The position numbers and the translations under genes are program-made. Of a stretch of DNA of 64,000 nt, positions 9,019-18,346 are shown piece after piece (the stretch's first letter is position 1; each line of letters starts with the position of its first letter). The notes below the pieces were generated by a model that was not told the DNA's origin, did no database searches, and saw nothing but the letters and a program-made list of their open reading frames with translations. This DNA comes from Brevibacterium sp. RIT 803 (lineage in GTDB: Bacteria; Actinomycetota; Actinomycetes; Actinomycetales; Brevibacteriaceae), in the NCBI RefSeq assembly GCF_016892625.1, contig NZ_JAFEMW010000001.1, positions 496,001 to 560,000 of the forward strand, given 5' to 3'.

Positions 9019-9800
9019 TTTCGTCCTTCCCATTGAGCGACAGTGCGCTCGTAATCTCGACATCCCAGCGCCTGGGAGATGTCGTGCGCCGCAGCGAGGA
9101 CTTCCTCGCGATTGACCTGAAGGCTGGTCTGGATTCGCTCGAGAGGGCCGGAAACACCTACAGCCGCAACCGGTTTGTCATTGTGATCGAAGACAATTGC
9201 ACCGACGCCCCCGACCTCCTCACGCCATTCGCCGCCGTTGATGGCCACTCGCTGTCGGCGGACTTCGGTCAGTTGCTCGGCCAAGTCCGATCGTGCATTC
9301 AGAGTTGTCGAAGTATATGAGGTCAGCTCATCCGGGAAACGGACGAGATAGTCATCAGCTTGGTAGGCCAGCAGTGCTTTGCCCGACGCAACGCAGTAGG
9401 CGGGGGCTCGACCGCCGACTCGCGAGTACGCTCTGATCGGCTCGGAGCTCTCGATCTTATGTAGGTACACGACATCGGTGCCTTCGAGCACGCCAAGGTG
9501 AACGGCCTCGCGAGTCTTCTCCGCGAGGGATTCCATCGCTGTTTCGGCTCTCGAGCGAACATCGATTCTGCTCGTGATCAGGCTACCGAGCTCGAAAAGC
9601 TTCAGCGTGCACTCGTACTTCCCGTTCGCATCCTGCTGGACGAATCCGGCTTCGACAAGGGCGCTGAGGGTTCGATGCACATTACTCTTCGGCAATTCGA
9701 ATTCTCGCACGAGCTCACTAATCGATCGGCTCTTCTCACTACGAGCGAGCAGTTCCAACATTTTCAGTCCTTTGAGCAGTGTCGTATTCATGCGTTCCAT
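9015..9800 (-). CDS. IclR-family transcriptional regulator
   Basis: A 261-residue regulator with an N-terminal winged helix (about residues 8-60, SISELVREFELPKSNVHRTLSALVEAGFV) and a C-terminal IclR effector domain ending in GVGAIVFDHNDKPVAAVGVSGPLERI. It is the promoter-proximal gene of the CoA-thioester operon and is divergent from the MHS transporter at 9979, so it likely controls both. The start is uncertain: ATG at 9800 or 9791 are the sensible choices, neither with a strong ribosome site. The reading that begins further upstream (9887) lacks family support. Confidence 0.87.
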   Translation of the reverse strand: MERMNTTLLKGLKMLELLARSEKSRSISELVREFELPKSNVHRTLSALVEAGFVQQDANGKYECTLKLFELGSLITSRIDVRSRAETAMESLAEKTREAVHLGVLEGTDVVYLHKIESSEPIRAYSRVGGRAPAYCVASGKALLAYQADDYLVRFPDELTSYTSTTLNARSDLAEQLTEVRRQRVAINGGEWREEVGGVGAIVFDHNDKPVAAVGVSGPLERIQTSLQVNREEVLAAAHDISQALGCRDYERTVAQWEGRK

Positions 9801-9896
9801 TATATAGGACGCCGTTCTGTTTTCTAGTTTACACAGACACAATTTACCCGCAACTGTCGCTCGAGCCGATAATCCGCGGCTTTTCACCCGACCCCC

Positions 9897-9964
9897 TTGA
9901 CATCAATAAGCCAGCGAAGCAACTATAGTTACAGCATTCGAAACTTAGTTCTATATATCAGAAC
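9897..9964 (+). promoter_or_regulatory. Probable promoter and IclR operator before the MHS transporter
   Basis: TTGACA (9897-9902) is followed 18 bp later by AACTAT overlapping TATAGT, a plausible -35/-10 pair reading toward the transporter. Downstream, GTTCT and AGAAC (9948-9964) form an inverted repeat with a 7-base AT-rich centre. Its location just past the promoter and before the start codon suits a repressor operator for the divergent IclR protein. The assignment is by position and symmetry only. Confidence 0.4.
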
Positions 9965-9978
9965 GGATTGAGACAACG

Positions 9979-11316
9979 ATGTCACTACCTACTCCACGCA
10001 AGAAGCTGGCTGGGGACGTTTTCCGAGCGACTGGCGGCAACTTCCTCGAAATGTACGACTTCATGGTCTATGGGTTCTACGCCGGGGCCATCGCAGCAAC
10101 AATGTTCCCCCCGGGGAATGAGTACTTCTCGCTGATGCTGTCATTCGTCACCTTTGGTGTCGGCTTCATCATGAGGCCTCTTGGTGCAATCGTGCTCGGT
10201 AGCTATATCGACCGTAAGGGGCGACGGAAGGGTCTCATTCTCAGTCTCACGATCATGGCGGCGGGTGTCCTCATCATCGCGTTCACACCAACCTACGGCG
10301 CGATCGGGATCGCAGCACCCATACTCATTCTTGTTGGCCGACTGCTCCAGGGCTTCTCTGCAGGCGCTGAATCAGGCGGAGTCTCCACCTATCTTGCCGA
10401 GATCGCACCCAAGGGCCGTCGCGGTTTCTTTGTTTCATGGCAGTCAGCGAGCCAGCAAGTATCAGTGATGGTTGCGGCCGTCATCGGTGTATCGCTCTAT
10501 CTGAGCCTTTCCACTGAACAGGTCCAGTCCTGGGGTTGGCGCATCCCGTTCATCTTTGGCTCCTTACTCGTGCCCTTCCTGTTCTACATCCGTCGCACTT
10601 TGCAAGAGACCGAGGAATTCAGTTCACGAGAGAAGAAGAAGCAGACACCCGAGATCAAGACGATCTTCATGACATTGCTACAGAATTGGAAGATCGTAGG
10701 GATCGCGATCCTCCTCGTCGTTCTTACGAGCTCGATGTTCTACCTCATCACGACCTACACGCCGACTTTCGGGCAACGCGAACTGCATTTGTCGGCAATG
10801 GACAGTTACATCGTGTCCTTCGCAGTGGGCCTTTCGAACTTTATCTGGATCCCGATCATGGGTGCGCTTTCCGACAAGGTCGGGCGCGGCAAGCTACTGC
10901 TCGCATCGTCGATCATCATCGGTATCACCGCGTATCCGGTCATGATGTGGTTGGTCGCCGCGCCATCATTTGGTCGTTTACTCACTGCGCTACTGTGGCT
11001 CTCATTCCTCTACGGGAGCTACCAGGGCGTCATGGTGGTCACCCTCACCGAGATCATGCCTGCACAGGTTCGGGCTACCGGATTTTCTGTTGCCTACAGC
11101 CTCGCACAAGCAGTGGTCGGAGGATTCACCCCTGCGATCGCAACCGGCATGATCCATCAATTCGACAACACCGCCGCACCTGGAATTTGGCTGGCCGCGA
11201 CCGCTGTAGTCAGTCTCATAGGTGCAATCATTGCCATTCGTACCGGTGTCGTGTCGCTCGGACCACGTCGCGAGCAGCAAACGGAACCAGTCGAAAGACT
11301 CCCAAGCACTACGTGA
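9979..11316 (+). CDS. MFS transporter, metabolite:H+ symporter (MHS) type
   Basis: A 445-residue, about 12-helix inner-membrane transporter. MHS-family hallmarks are GNFLEMYDFMVYGFYAG at the first helix, RPLGAIVLGSYIDRKGRRKGL in the loop 2-3 signature, and GRLLQGFSAGAESGGVSTYLAEIAP around helices 4-5. This subfamily moves citrate, tricarballylate, alpha-ketoglutarate, proline/betaine and similar acids with protons. It is divergent from the CoA-thioester operon and probably imports that operon's acid substrate. A hairpin terminator follows 24 bp after the stop. Confidence 0.9.
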   Translation: MSLPTPRKKLAGDVFRATGGNFLEMYDFMVYGFYAGAIAATMFPPGNEYFSLMLSFVTFGVGFIMRPLGAIVLGSYIDRKGRRKGLILSLTIMAAGVLIIAFTPTYGAIGIAAPILILVGRLLQGFSAGAESGGVSTYLAEIAPKGRRGFFVSWQSASQQVSVMVAAVIGVSLYLSLSTEQVQSWGWRIPFIFGSLLVPFLFYIRRTLQETEEFSSREKKKQTPEIKTIFMTLLQNWKIVGIAILLVVLTSSMFYLITTYTPTFGQRELHLSAMDSYIVSFAVGLSNFIWIPIMGALSDKVGRGKLLLASSIIIGITAYPVMMWLVAAPSFGRLLTALLWLSFLYGSYQGVMVVTLTEIMPAQVRATGFSVAYSLAQAVVGGFTPAIATGMIHQFDNTAAPGIWLAATAVVSLIGAIIAIRTGVVSLGPRREQQTEPVERLPSTT

Positions 11317-11339
11317 TGTCGAAAGTATGACGACGCGTG

Positions 11340-11374
11340 CTGGTGGCCAGGGGTCAATACCGCCTGGCCGCCAG
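11340..11374 (+). terminator. Hairpin terminator after the MHS transporter
   Basis: Twelve-base arms (11340-11351 and 11363-11374) pair with a single G-T wobble around an 11-base loop, placed 24 bp past the transporter stop. There is no clear T-run, which is common for actinobacterial terminators. Confidence 0.55.
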
Positions 11375-12218
11375 CATATTGATTGAACTCATCCCCGTAC
11401 CGAGGGCGATCATTTCAGACCTCGAGTGTTCGATGTCCACGAACAGAGCGCAGCCGACCCAATCTCTAGCCGTTCCGTTCGCGACCGATTACAACACTTA
11501 AACTCTTCGTCCAACGCCATTCACCAGGTCATGAAGAGGAAAGCCCATAGTGGCAATAGGCAGCTTGCAACCATGCTCAACAGCTTGAGAAAGTGCCAAT
11601 ATTCTCTTTAACTCTCTTTCCATCTCAGCTCTCACCTCTCGAAGAGACTCAGGCTGTGACTGATCAATACAGTAACCAGCCAACGATGTCATTGCGCACG
11701 ACAGCGGCTCGACAGACGACGGCGAACTTGTCACACCACGACGTGATTCCTCGCCAGACGCTGTGCCACTGATGGGCAGATGGTTCGGAAATTCCGGCCT
11801 CGATCCGGCGAGAACACAACATCTTCCGCCCGGCCGCCGACGAGTGAACTTTTTCGTCTAGATTCCAATCCACCCGGGCGTGGTGGCCGATTTTCAGGTG
11901 CTGGCCTTCGCCGAGTAGATGCGTCTGGTGCTCACATCATGCGGGTGAGCACGCGTGATCGTCGAGTCGACGGCGTCCGTGAAACCAACCTTGTTAGTCT
12001 TCGCTGCGTGAGCAGTGATGATCGAGCAGAGGGCACCCACGTGCGTTCATCTGCAGGGTTTCGCTGCCAGCGACACACAGTCTGTTATTTGTCGGCGGTT
12101 GCGGGAAGATCGAGCCATGCAATGCCGGGCCTCACATCTAAGCAGGATTCGGCCGTGTGCAGTCGCTCGACATTTGCTTCGGACAGGTGTGCGTCGATGG
12201 CTATGCGACGGGCCCCGG
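11375..12218. other. Gene-free stretch, possibly a decayed gene
   Basis: No open frame here looks coding. Two overlapping minus-strand fragments (about 11498-11734 and 11664-11873) have some protein-like composition (AAGRKML; LREVRAEMERELKRI) and could be a frameshifted regulator relic. The match is too weak to name. No clear repeat or RNA gene was seen. Confidence 0.3.
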
Positions 12219-13589
12219 TTATTCGCGCTCAAACGCGGTGACAACCTTGCGATTGAGGAACTCCTCGAGACCGAGCGTCCCAAGCTCCCGGCCGAACCCG
12301 CTACGTTTCACGCCACCAAACGGCAAGGCCGGAACGTTGGGCTTTCGTCCGTTGACAGCGACCATACCGACTTCTAGCCTATTCGCGACAGAACGCGCCA
12401 GCGACTCATCGCCTGCGAACACAGTGGATCCGAGACCAAAACTAGAGTCATTGGCAAGCGCTACTGCGGCATCGGCATCGGCAACTCGGTACAGCACTGA
12501 CGCTGGCCCGAAAAGCTCCTCGTCGTAGGCCCTCATACCGGGCCCAACATCAGCAAGCACTGTAGGAGCGTAAAAGGCACCGGTGTCGCCGACACGGTGA
12601 CCGCCGGTCAGCAACGTGGCCCCCTGGGCGACGGTGTCGGTGACCTGTTCGTGCAATGACTTGAGTGCGGCTTCAGACACGAGTGGACCCAACACTGTGC
12701 CGGGGTCCGATGGATCACCGGGTGCTACCGCTTCCATTCCCGCGACGAATGCCTCGGCAAATTGGTCGAAGACTTCGTCGATGATGATGAAGCGCTTGGG
12801 CGCGGCACACGCTTGGCCGCTGTTGTTGAGGCGCGATGCGACAGCGGTGGCCGCCACTTCATCGAGCTTGTGTTCATCGAGGACGATAAATGGATCGCTA
12901 CCGCCGAGTTCGAGCACCACCTTTTTGAGTGCCGACCCTGCGGCAGCGCCCACAGCCGCACCTGCCCGTTCTGAGCCTGTAAGTGAAACTCCCTGGATCT
13001 CAGGGTGGGCAACAATTGCGGCGATCTGTTCGTTTGAGGCAAAGATGTTCACATAGGCGTCCACGGGCAGCTCTGCGGCAAAGATCCGTTCCATTGCAAG
13101 TGCCGAAGCGGGACACTGGCTTGAGTGTTTTAGTAGGAGGGTGTTGCCGGCGGCCAGCACTGGGCCGGCGAATCGAGCGACCTGGTAATAGGGAAAGTTC
13201 CACGGCATTATTCCGAGGATCACGCCGATGGGCTGGCGCTCGATGAATGCCTCACATTCCTCTATCTCCGCTAGCAGCTGTGGTGCGAGTCCTTGAGCCG
13301 CGTTTTCGGCGTAATAGCGAACGATAGAGGCCGAAGTCTCTACTTCGCCGCGCGCTGCGGTGATCGGCTTACCCATTTCAACGGTGATGATGCGAGCAAG
13401 TTCATCGCGTTCGGAGAGCATTGCGTCAGCAACACGCGACAGTGCTTCGCAACGTTTGTCGATCGAGGTGTCGCGCCAACTGGTGAACGCCGCAGCAGCG
13501 CGACGCACTGCTTGATTCACCTGCTCGTCAGTCGCGCTCTTGAAGGTCTTGATGGTCTTGCCAGTTGCTGGATTGGTGATCGAATACAT
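12219..13589 (-). CDS. NAD(P)-dependent aldehyde dehydrogenase, succinate-semialdehyde dehydrogenase-like
   Basis: A 456-residue ALDH-superfamily enzyme. The catalytic Cys is at 261 (NNSGQACAAPKRF), the general base Glu at 227 (LELGGSDP) and the oxyanion Asn at 131 (PWNFP). The C-terminal motif PFGGVKRSGFGRELG is typical of the GabD/SSADH group. I start at MYSITNPATG because AAGGA lies eight bases upstream and the family normally begins here; a GTG at 13637 overlapping the aldolase stop is possible. Next to a class II aldolase and FGGY kinase, its likely job is oxidising the short aldehyde released by aldol cleavage. Confidence 0.88.
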   Translation of the reverse strand: MYSITNPATGKTIKTFKSATDEQVNQAVRRAAAAFTSWRDTSIDKRCEALSRVADAMLSERDELARIITVEMGKPITAARGEVETSASIVRYYAENAAQGLAPQLLAEIEECEAFIERQPIGVILGIMPWNFPYYQVARFAGPVLAAGNTLLLKHSSQCPASALAMERIFAAELPVDAYVNIFASNEQIAAIVAHPEIQGVSLTGSERAGAAVGAAAGSALKKVVLELGGSDPFIVLDEHKLDEVAATAVASRLNNSGQACAAPKRFIIIDEVFDQFAEAFVAGMEAVAPGDPSDPGTVLGPLVSEAALKSLHEQVTDTVAQGATLLTGGHRVGDTGAFYAPTVLADVGPGMRAYDEELFGPASVLYRVADADAAVALANDSSFGLGSTVFAGDESLARSVANRLEVGMVAVNGRKPNVPALPFGGVKRSGFGRELGTLGLEEFLNRKVVTAFERE

Positions 13590-13633
13590 GTTGGGGATCC
13601 TTGCTATAGGAAAGTAAATGGGCGTCTTCGAAG

Positions 13634-14266
13634 TCACTTATGCCGAATGCGTTCGAACGCTTCTGGTGGGAATTCCGCCTCCCGATCCCCCAAAGTAAGC
13701 AAGCGGTATGTCATCTCGGCTGCTTGCTCGAGGTTGAGTGCTCGTCGATACGCCATCATCGGATTTGGTCCTACACATGAGCTGCCGTGGTACGCCATCA
13801 CTACACAGTTGGCCTTCTGCGCAGCAGCGGCTGCGGTGTCGGCGAGTTCATCCGTGCCGTTGTGGTAAAAGTCAGTTCGTGCGATCTTCCGCACATAGTT
13901 CGCGTGGTCCATGGTGAGCAGACGAATGTCGTGGCCAAGCGCATCGATCATCAGCGACATCTGCGGGTGCAGGTGCACCACCGAATGAACATCTTCTCGG
14001 GAACTATAGGTACGCGTATGCAGCTTCCATTCGCTTGAAGGACGCGCTGCGCCCGCGATTAGTTGACCGTCCATGTCTATGACGCAGAAGTCATCGATTG
14101 TCAGCCGGTCCAACCAAGTACCACTGCGGGTGATAAGGACTGTTTCGTCGTCGAGGCGCACCGACAGGTTGCCTCCGCTTGCAAGCACAAGTCCGCGTTG
14201 CACGGCATCGGCTCCAATCCCGATTAGTTCCTGGGCGGCGTCTTCATGTACGGCCATCGTTATCAT
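13634..14266 (-). CDS. Class II aldolase/adducin-family protein
   Basis: A 210-residue zinc aldolase or epimerase-like enzyme of the L-fuculose/L-ribulose-phosphate family. Visible features are GNLSVRL near residue 30 (phosphate binding), the zinc motif VVHLHPQ near 96-102, and a third metal ligand in YHGSS. GGAG lies eight bases before the ATG. With the FGGY kinase it would cleave a ketose 1-phosphate to dihydroxyacetone phosphate plus an aldehyde, which the next gene's dehydrogenase could oxidise. The ketose is not known. Confidence 0.88.
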   Translation of the reverse strand: MITMAVHEDAAQELIGIGADAVQRGLVLASGGNLSVRLDDETVLITRSGTWLDRLTIDDFCVIDMDGQLIAGAARPSSEWKLHTRTYSSREDVHSVVHLHPQMSLMIDALGHDIRLLTMDHANYVRKIARTDFYHNGTDELADTAAAAAQKANCVVMAYHGSSCVGPNPMMAYRRALNLEQAAEMTYRLLTLGDREAEFPPEAFERIRHK

Positions 14267-14277
14267 TCAACTGACTC

Positions 14278-15204
14278 CTAACGCTTATGTGAGGTGAGTG
14301 CCCGAGCGAGATCTGCGTCGACGACCAAATCGGTAATGCTCCCGCGGTTGAGCAATGTGGAAATCGCAATGGCCTTGCCTGCGCCGGCTGCGATGACCAT
14401 CATTCTTGGGATCGCCAACACCTTTTCCAGGTGAAGCGCGAGCAAGTCGTCGTCGATAGACGTGTGGACGCTCCGGCCCTTTTGATCGAAGAACCGCGCA
14501 GCGATGTCTCCGACTGCACCTGCTTGGTTGAGTTCGGCGATCGTGTATTCGCTTAATGAATCACGCATGCGACCGCCGCCGGCCTGCATTGAACCGACGC
14601 CGACCACCATATGACTAGCGCTCTCGGCCATAGATAATGCGGCTGCAATGGCCGGATCGTCTTGTAATGCTGCCGCGATTTCTGGTGATGAACGCAGTGG
14701 CCCGGGAACTGTGTAAGCCGTGCCACCTACGCGCCGCGCGAATTCCACTGCGAGAGCCGCCGAAGTCTCCGCGCTCGTCCGACTCACCGATCCAGTTGTC
14801 GCAGCGAACTGCAGGCCGGGCCTATGCAGAACATTCAGCTTGTCCGCAGCCGCCGCGACCGCCCCCGACATAGCAACGGCAACCGTCCCTTCCTCTGGGA
14901 GAAACCCCGGGAGAGCTTCTGCACCGACACGACCGAGAGAGTTCAACGTGCGGTGGCGTTCCGTGAAACTCGGACTCACTCTGCATTTTTTAAGGTCGAA
15001 AGAAACTTTCAACGAACGCTCGAGGTTTTCGAACGGCGCGACGGGATCATGTATAACGAATTCGACGAGAGATCGTTTTCGAGCTTCCTTAAGCGCTCGA
15101 GTCACTTTGACTCGATTCCAACCGAGTTCTCGACCGATCTCCTCATGTTTCATCTCATGCTGGTAATACAGCATGGCGACCTTGGTCAGAATCTGATCGT
15201 CCAT
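14278..15204 (-). CDS. SorC/DeoR-type sugar-binding transcriptional regulator
   Basis: A 308-residue SorC-family protein with an N-terminal helix-turn-helix (about residues 5-50, KVAMLYYQHEMKHEEIGRELGWNRVKVTRALKEAR). The large sugar-phosphate-binding domain includes GTVAVAMSGAV and SHMVVGVGSMQAGG. The ATG at 15204 has GAAGGA upstream; an ATG seven codons earlier is possible. It sits between the aldolase and the polyol permease on one strand, and its likely operator is the perfect palindrome at 16672-16697. Confidence 0.9.
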   Translation of the reverse strand: MDDQILTKVAMLYYQHEMKHEEIGRELGWNRVKVTRALKEARKRSLVEFVIHDPVAPFENLERSLKVSFDLKKCRVSPSFTERHRTLNSLGRVGAEALPGFLPEEGTVAVAMSGAVAAAADKLNVLHRPGLQFAATTGSVSRTSAETSAALAVEFARRVGGTAYTVPGPLRSSPEIAAALQDDPAIAAALSMAESASHMVVGVGSMQAGGGRMRDSLSEYTIAELNQAGAVGDIAARFFDQKGRSVHTSIDDDLLALHLEKVLAIPRMMVIAAGAGKAIAISTLLNRGSITDLVVDADLARALTSHKR

Positions 15205-15236
15205 CTTATTTCGTCCTTCGAACATAGGGAGGTTGA

Positions 15237-16649
15237 TTAGTCACTACGTTCCCTAGTGTCGGTCGGCTCCGACGCCACCAGTCCGTAATCGGCACGCCCT
15301 GCTCCTGCCTGCTCGGAGCCTCCGACGGCTCGAGCGGGACTCACAGCGGTCTCATCAAGCATGTCTCCGTATGTCGTCTCGGAATCGTCTGGTGTGCCTT
15401 GCCGCTGTCTTCTCGGTTCCAACAAATATGTGAGAAAGAAACCTACCATGTAGACACTGGCAACAATCCAAATGACTCCGACAACTCCCACAGAGTCGAG
15501 GAAGAGCGTCGGAATGAGGGCTCCCGTGACGTGAGCCAAACCCGCACCGAGGTTGAGAATAGCAATCGCCGCGGCCTTGTTCTCCCGGGCGAGCAACGGC
15601 ACGATAGCGCTTAGCGGTACGAACGCGGCCAGGGCGAATCCATAACAAACGACCGCGAAGATCATGAGGGGATAGCTTGCGCCAGCCCATATTGACATGT
15701 AGATGATGAGAAGGGTGCCGATCGCCGTGCCCAGGCAACCGAGCCAACGTACAACTCGAACTCGTCCGAGCTTGTCGCCGAGATAGCCGCATAGAACGTT
15801 GCCAATGATGTTCGACAGCTGCATCGTTCCCCAGATGAACTGCCATCCTTCAATCTTGAAGCCGACATCTTGCGTCATATAGACCGGCAGGAATACCCCA
15901 AACGAGTAGACAGCGACAGAGTTGACCATGCGCACGAGACCACCGACGCCAACTCTTGGGTGAGTAAACGCCACAGTCACAGCACCTGCTGCCTGGCGCA
16001 TCTTCTCAGCCGTACTTTGTTGATCGCCTCCGGGCACGTCCCGAACTAAGAAGTAGATGAGTGCGCAACCGACTGACACGAAGAAGAGTGAGGTCCAAAT
16101 CGTACCTGTTTGACCCAAGAACGGTATAGCGAAACCTGCCCAATACGCGCTAATGACGCCCAGGCCCATCGAACTGAAGAACCAAAACCAGCCCACAGCA
16201 CGCCCCAAGGTCTTCTCAGGAGTAGCCATAGTCACCCACGCGAGGAATCCGAACTGGAATAGCGGATATGCAGCCCCTCGTGCGGTGTAGAAAAGCAGTG
16301 CCAAACCGAAGTTGGCCTGCATGACACCGAGTGCAATGAAGAGCACTTGCAAAACGAACCAGATCACGAACCCCGCGAGCATGACTCTACGAGGGCCCCA
16401 ACCGGCGCTCAGCGCGCCCGCAAGCCACGAAGCGATTGCGACCGTCACTCCATACATGGTGAGCAGTAGACCGACCTGACTACCGCTAAATCCCACGGAA
16501 TCAAGCAATGTCGGAAGGAATCCCAGTTCCAGTCCGTCGCCGATCATGAAGAACGTAACACCAACGAAGCCCCAAGCGAGCTTCGGTTCAATACCTTGAG
16601 TTGAGAGAACCTTACCGAACTTACTGAACTGTGGCGCGCCACTCTGCAC
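15237..16649 (-). CDS. MFS transporter resembling polyol permeases
   Basis: A 470-residue, about 12-helix permease. WGFVGVTFFMIGDGLELGFLP at helix 1 and RGAAYPLFQFGFLAWV near helix 4 match the polyol permease (RbtT/DalT-like) branch of the major facilitator superfamily as I know it. The GTG start at 16649 is fixed by a near-perfect AAGGAGGTGG site (16652-16661); the TTG nine codons upstream lies inside the operator palindrome. It probably imports the polyol or ketose used by the kinase and aldolase. Confidence 0.88.
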   Translation of the reverse strand: MQSGAPQFSKFGKVLSTQGIEPKLAWGFVGVTFFMIGDGLELGFLPTLLDSVGFSGSQVGLLLTMYGVTVAIASWLAGALSAGWGPRRVMLAGFVIWFVLQVLFIALGVMQANFGLALLFYTARGAAYPLFQFGFLAWVTMATPEKTLGRAVGWFWFFSSMGLGVISAYWAGFAIPFLGQTGTIWTSLFFVSVGCALIYFLVRDVPGGDQQSTAEKMRQAAGAVTVAFTHPRVGVGGLVRMVNSVAVYSFGVFLPVYMTQDVGFKIEGWQFIWGTMQLSNIIGNVLCGYLGDKLGRVRVVRWLGCLGTAIGTLLIIYMSIWAGASYPLMIFAVVCYGFALAAFVPLSAIVPLLARENKAAAIAILNLGAGLAHVTGALIPTLFLDSVGVVGVIWIVASVYMVGFFLTYLLEPRRQRQGTPDDSETTYGDMLDETAVSPARAVGGSEQAGAGRADYGLVASEPTDTRERSD

Positions 16650-16671
16650 GGTCCACCTCCTTGTGTCCCGG

Positions 16672-16697
16672 AGCAAATGAACATTTGTTCATTTGCT
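16672..16697. promoter_or_regulatory. Perfect palindromic operator, probably for SorC
   Basis: Two 11-base arms (AGCAAATGAAC / GTTCATTTGCT) flank the 4-base centre ATTT with no mismatch. It sits about 10 bp upstream of the permease ribosome site, in the intergenic region shared with the divergent FGGY kinase. A related half-site (CAAATGTTCATT) spans the kinase start codon at about 16847-16858. Position and symmetry point to a regulator site for the SorC protein at 14278. Confidence 0.65.
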
Positions 16698-16850
16698 AAT
16701 GTTCTTTTTGCTACTGTACCTGGGCAACCTCGACTGTCAAGAACAAATTCAATATTGACTCTCCGCTAATCGGTACGTATAGAATGCAAAGACATTCGCT
16801 GCCACTACCCTGGAAGAGACCGTAAACCGGAAAGATGCAAAGGTGCACAA

Positions 16851-18326
16851 ATGTTCATTACTCATAATCGAGGATCGGTACTTGCACTCGATGCAGGGAC
16901 TACTTCGATCAAAGCAGCGGTCATTGACGCAGAATTCCGAGTCGTCAGTATTTCCGAGTGCCAAACTCAGGTGTTGTCACCCGCTCAGGGATTGCGCGAG
17001 CTCGACATGGACGTTTTCGGCGAACAAGTATTCGATAGGCTCGCGGACGCGATGGATGGCGTAGACCCATCGACGATCGCGGGTATAGCTATAACGGGGC
17101 AAGGCGACGGAGCCTGGCTGTTGGATGTCGACGAGCGTCCTCTCGGCAACGCGATTTTGTGGAACGACGCCCGCAGCGCCGAGGTGCTGGTCCGAATGCG
17201 CGAGGCTGGCGAAGTCGACAGGATCAGAAGCACTACTCATGGGTCGGTGCACCCCGGAAGTCTGTGCGTAATCGCCAGATATTTGAATGAGAACGACCCC
17301 CAACGACTTTCTCGGGTTCATCATCACTTGCATTGTAAGGATTGGGTGCGGTTCTTGCTTACTGGTGCGCTTGAGGCAGAGGCGAGCGACGCCTGCCGGT
17401 CCTACCTCGACACTTCATCCCGGCAATGGGACAGCGAGCTAATGAACGATCTCGGCGATCTAGCACCGGAGACGACTCTTCCTGTTGCAGACGCCGGCGA
17501 GACCCGGCCTTTGCGCTCGGCTGCCGCGGCCCGCCTCGGACTTCCTGATGGCCTGCCTGTTGGGGTCGGCTTGATGGATGTCGCAGCGACGGGCTATGCG
17601 TTTTGCAAAGACCAACCGAATCAGTCCTGGGCAATAGTCGGGACCACGTCTTTCGTAGGAGTGGTCCGATCAGAGCTCAACGCATCTGTGGGTAACTGGA
17701 TGGCGTACGGTTGCGATGGACTCATGCTGAATAGCCTCGCCCCGATGACGGGTACGCCCTTGCTCGAGTGGGCAAAACGGATCCTGGGTCATGAACAGCA
17801 AGATTGGGAATGCTTCGCAAAGTTTGCCCGAGAAGGCGCTGTAGATGGGGTCAGACCCCTAATGTTGCCCTACCTCGCACCGTCGGGCGAGCGAGCTCCA
17901 TTCGCAGACCCATTTGCACGCGGTTCGCTGCATGGATTGACCTACGACACGACACCGGCAAATTTCGCATGGTCCGTTTTTGCAGGCGTAGCGCTTTCCA
18001 TCGCCGAATGCATTGATGACTTGCGTGTCGAGGACGCGGTGCAAATTGCCGGTGGAGGCAGTAGTAGCGATCTATTGTGCCAGTTAGTGTCCGACTTCAG
18101 TGGGCGGGTTCTCCAACGGTCGGCTATGTCTGCCGAGGCGGGACTGGTCGGCGCGGTGAGAAAGCTAAATACGTCGCTTGGGGTCGATTCGAAACCCTCG
18201 ACTTCCAACACAGTCCTGTTTAGACCATCGATTGCATCTATTGAACGTCTCGACTCCCTCTCCGAGCTCCGAGCGGCACGAGATTCCGAGCGAGTCACGT
18301 GGCAAATGATGGCCGCCCGATCATGA
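16851..18326 (+). CDS. FGGY-family carbohydrate kinase
   Basis: A 491-residue sugar kinase with the actin-like ATPase fold. DAGTTSIKAAV near residue 14 is the first phosphate loop, GIAITGQGDGAWLLD near 76-90 and WNDARS near 104 follow, and QIAGGGSSSDLLCQL near 398-412 is the adenosine motif. The ATG has AAAGG about seven bases upstream. The closest functional classes by look are L-xylulokinase/erythritol-type kinases; specificity is not certain. It probably makes the ketose phosphate split by the class II aldolase. Confidence 0.88.
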   Translation: MFITHNRGSVLALDAGTTSIKAAVIDAEFRVVSISECQTQVLSPAQGLRELDMDVFGEQVFDRLADAMDGVDPSTIAGIAITGQGDGAWLLDVDERPLGNAILWNDARSAEVLVRMREAGEVDRIRSTTHGSVHPGSLCVIARYLNENDPQRLSRVHHHLHCKDWVRFLLTGALEAEASDACRSYLDTSSRQWDSELMNDLGDLAPETTLPVADAGETRPLRSAAAARLGLPDGLPVGVGLMDVAATGYAFCKDQPNQSWAIVGTTSFVGVVRSELNASVGNWMAYGCDGLMLNSLAPMTGTPLLEWAKRILGHEQQDWECFAKFAREGAVDGVRPLMLPYLAPSGERAPFADPFARGSLHGLTYDTTPANFAWSVFAGVALSIAECIDDLRVEDAVQIAGGGSSSDLLCQLVSDFSGRVLQRSAMSAEAGLVGAVRKLNTSLGVDSKPSTSNTVLFRPSIASIERLDSLSELRAARDSERVTWQMMAARS

Positions 18327-18346
18327 AAACTGAAGAAAGGAATAGA

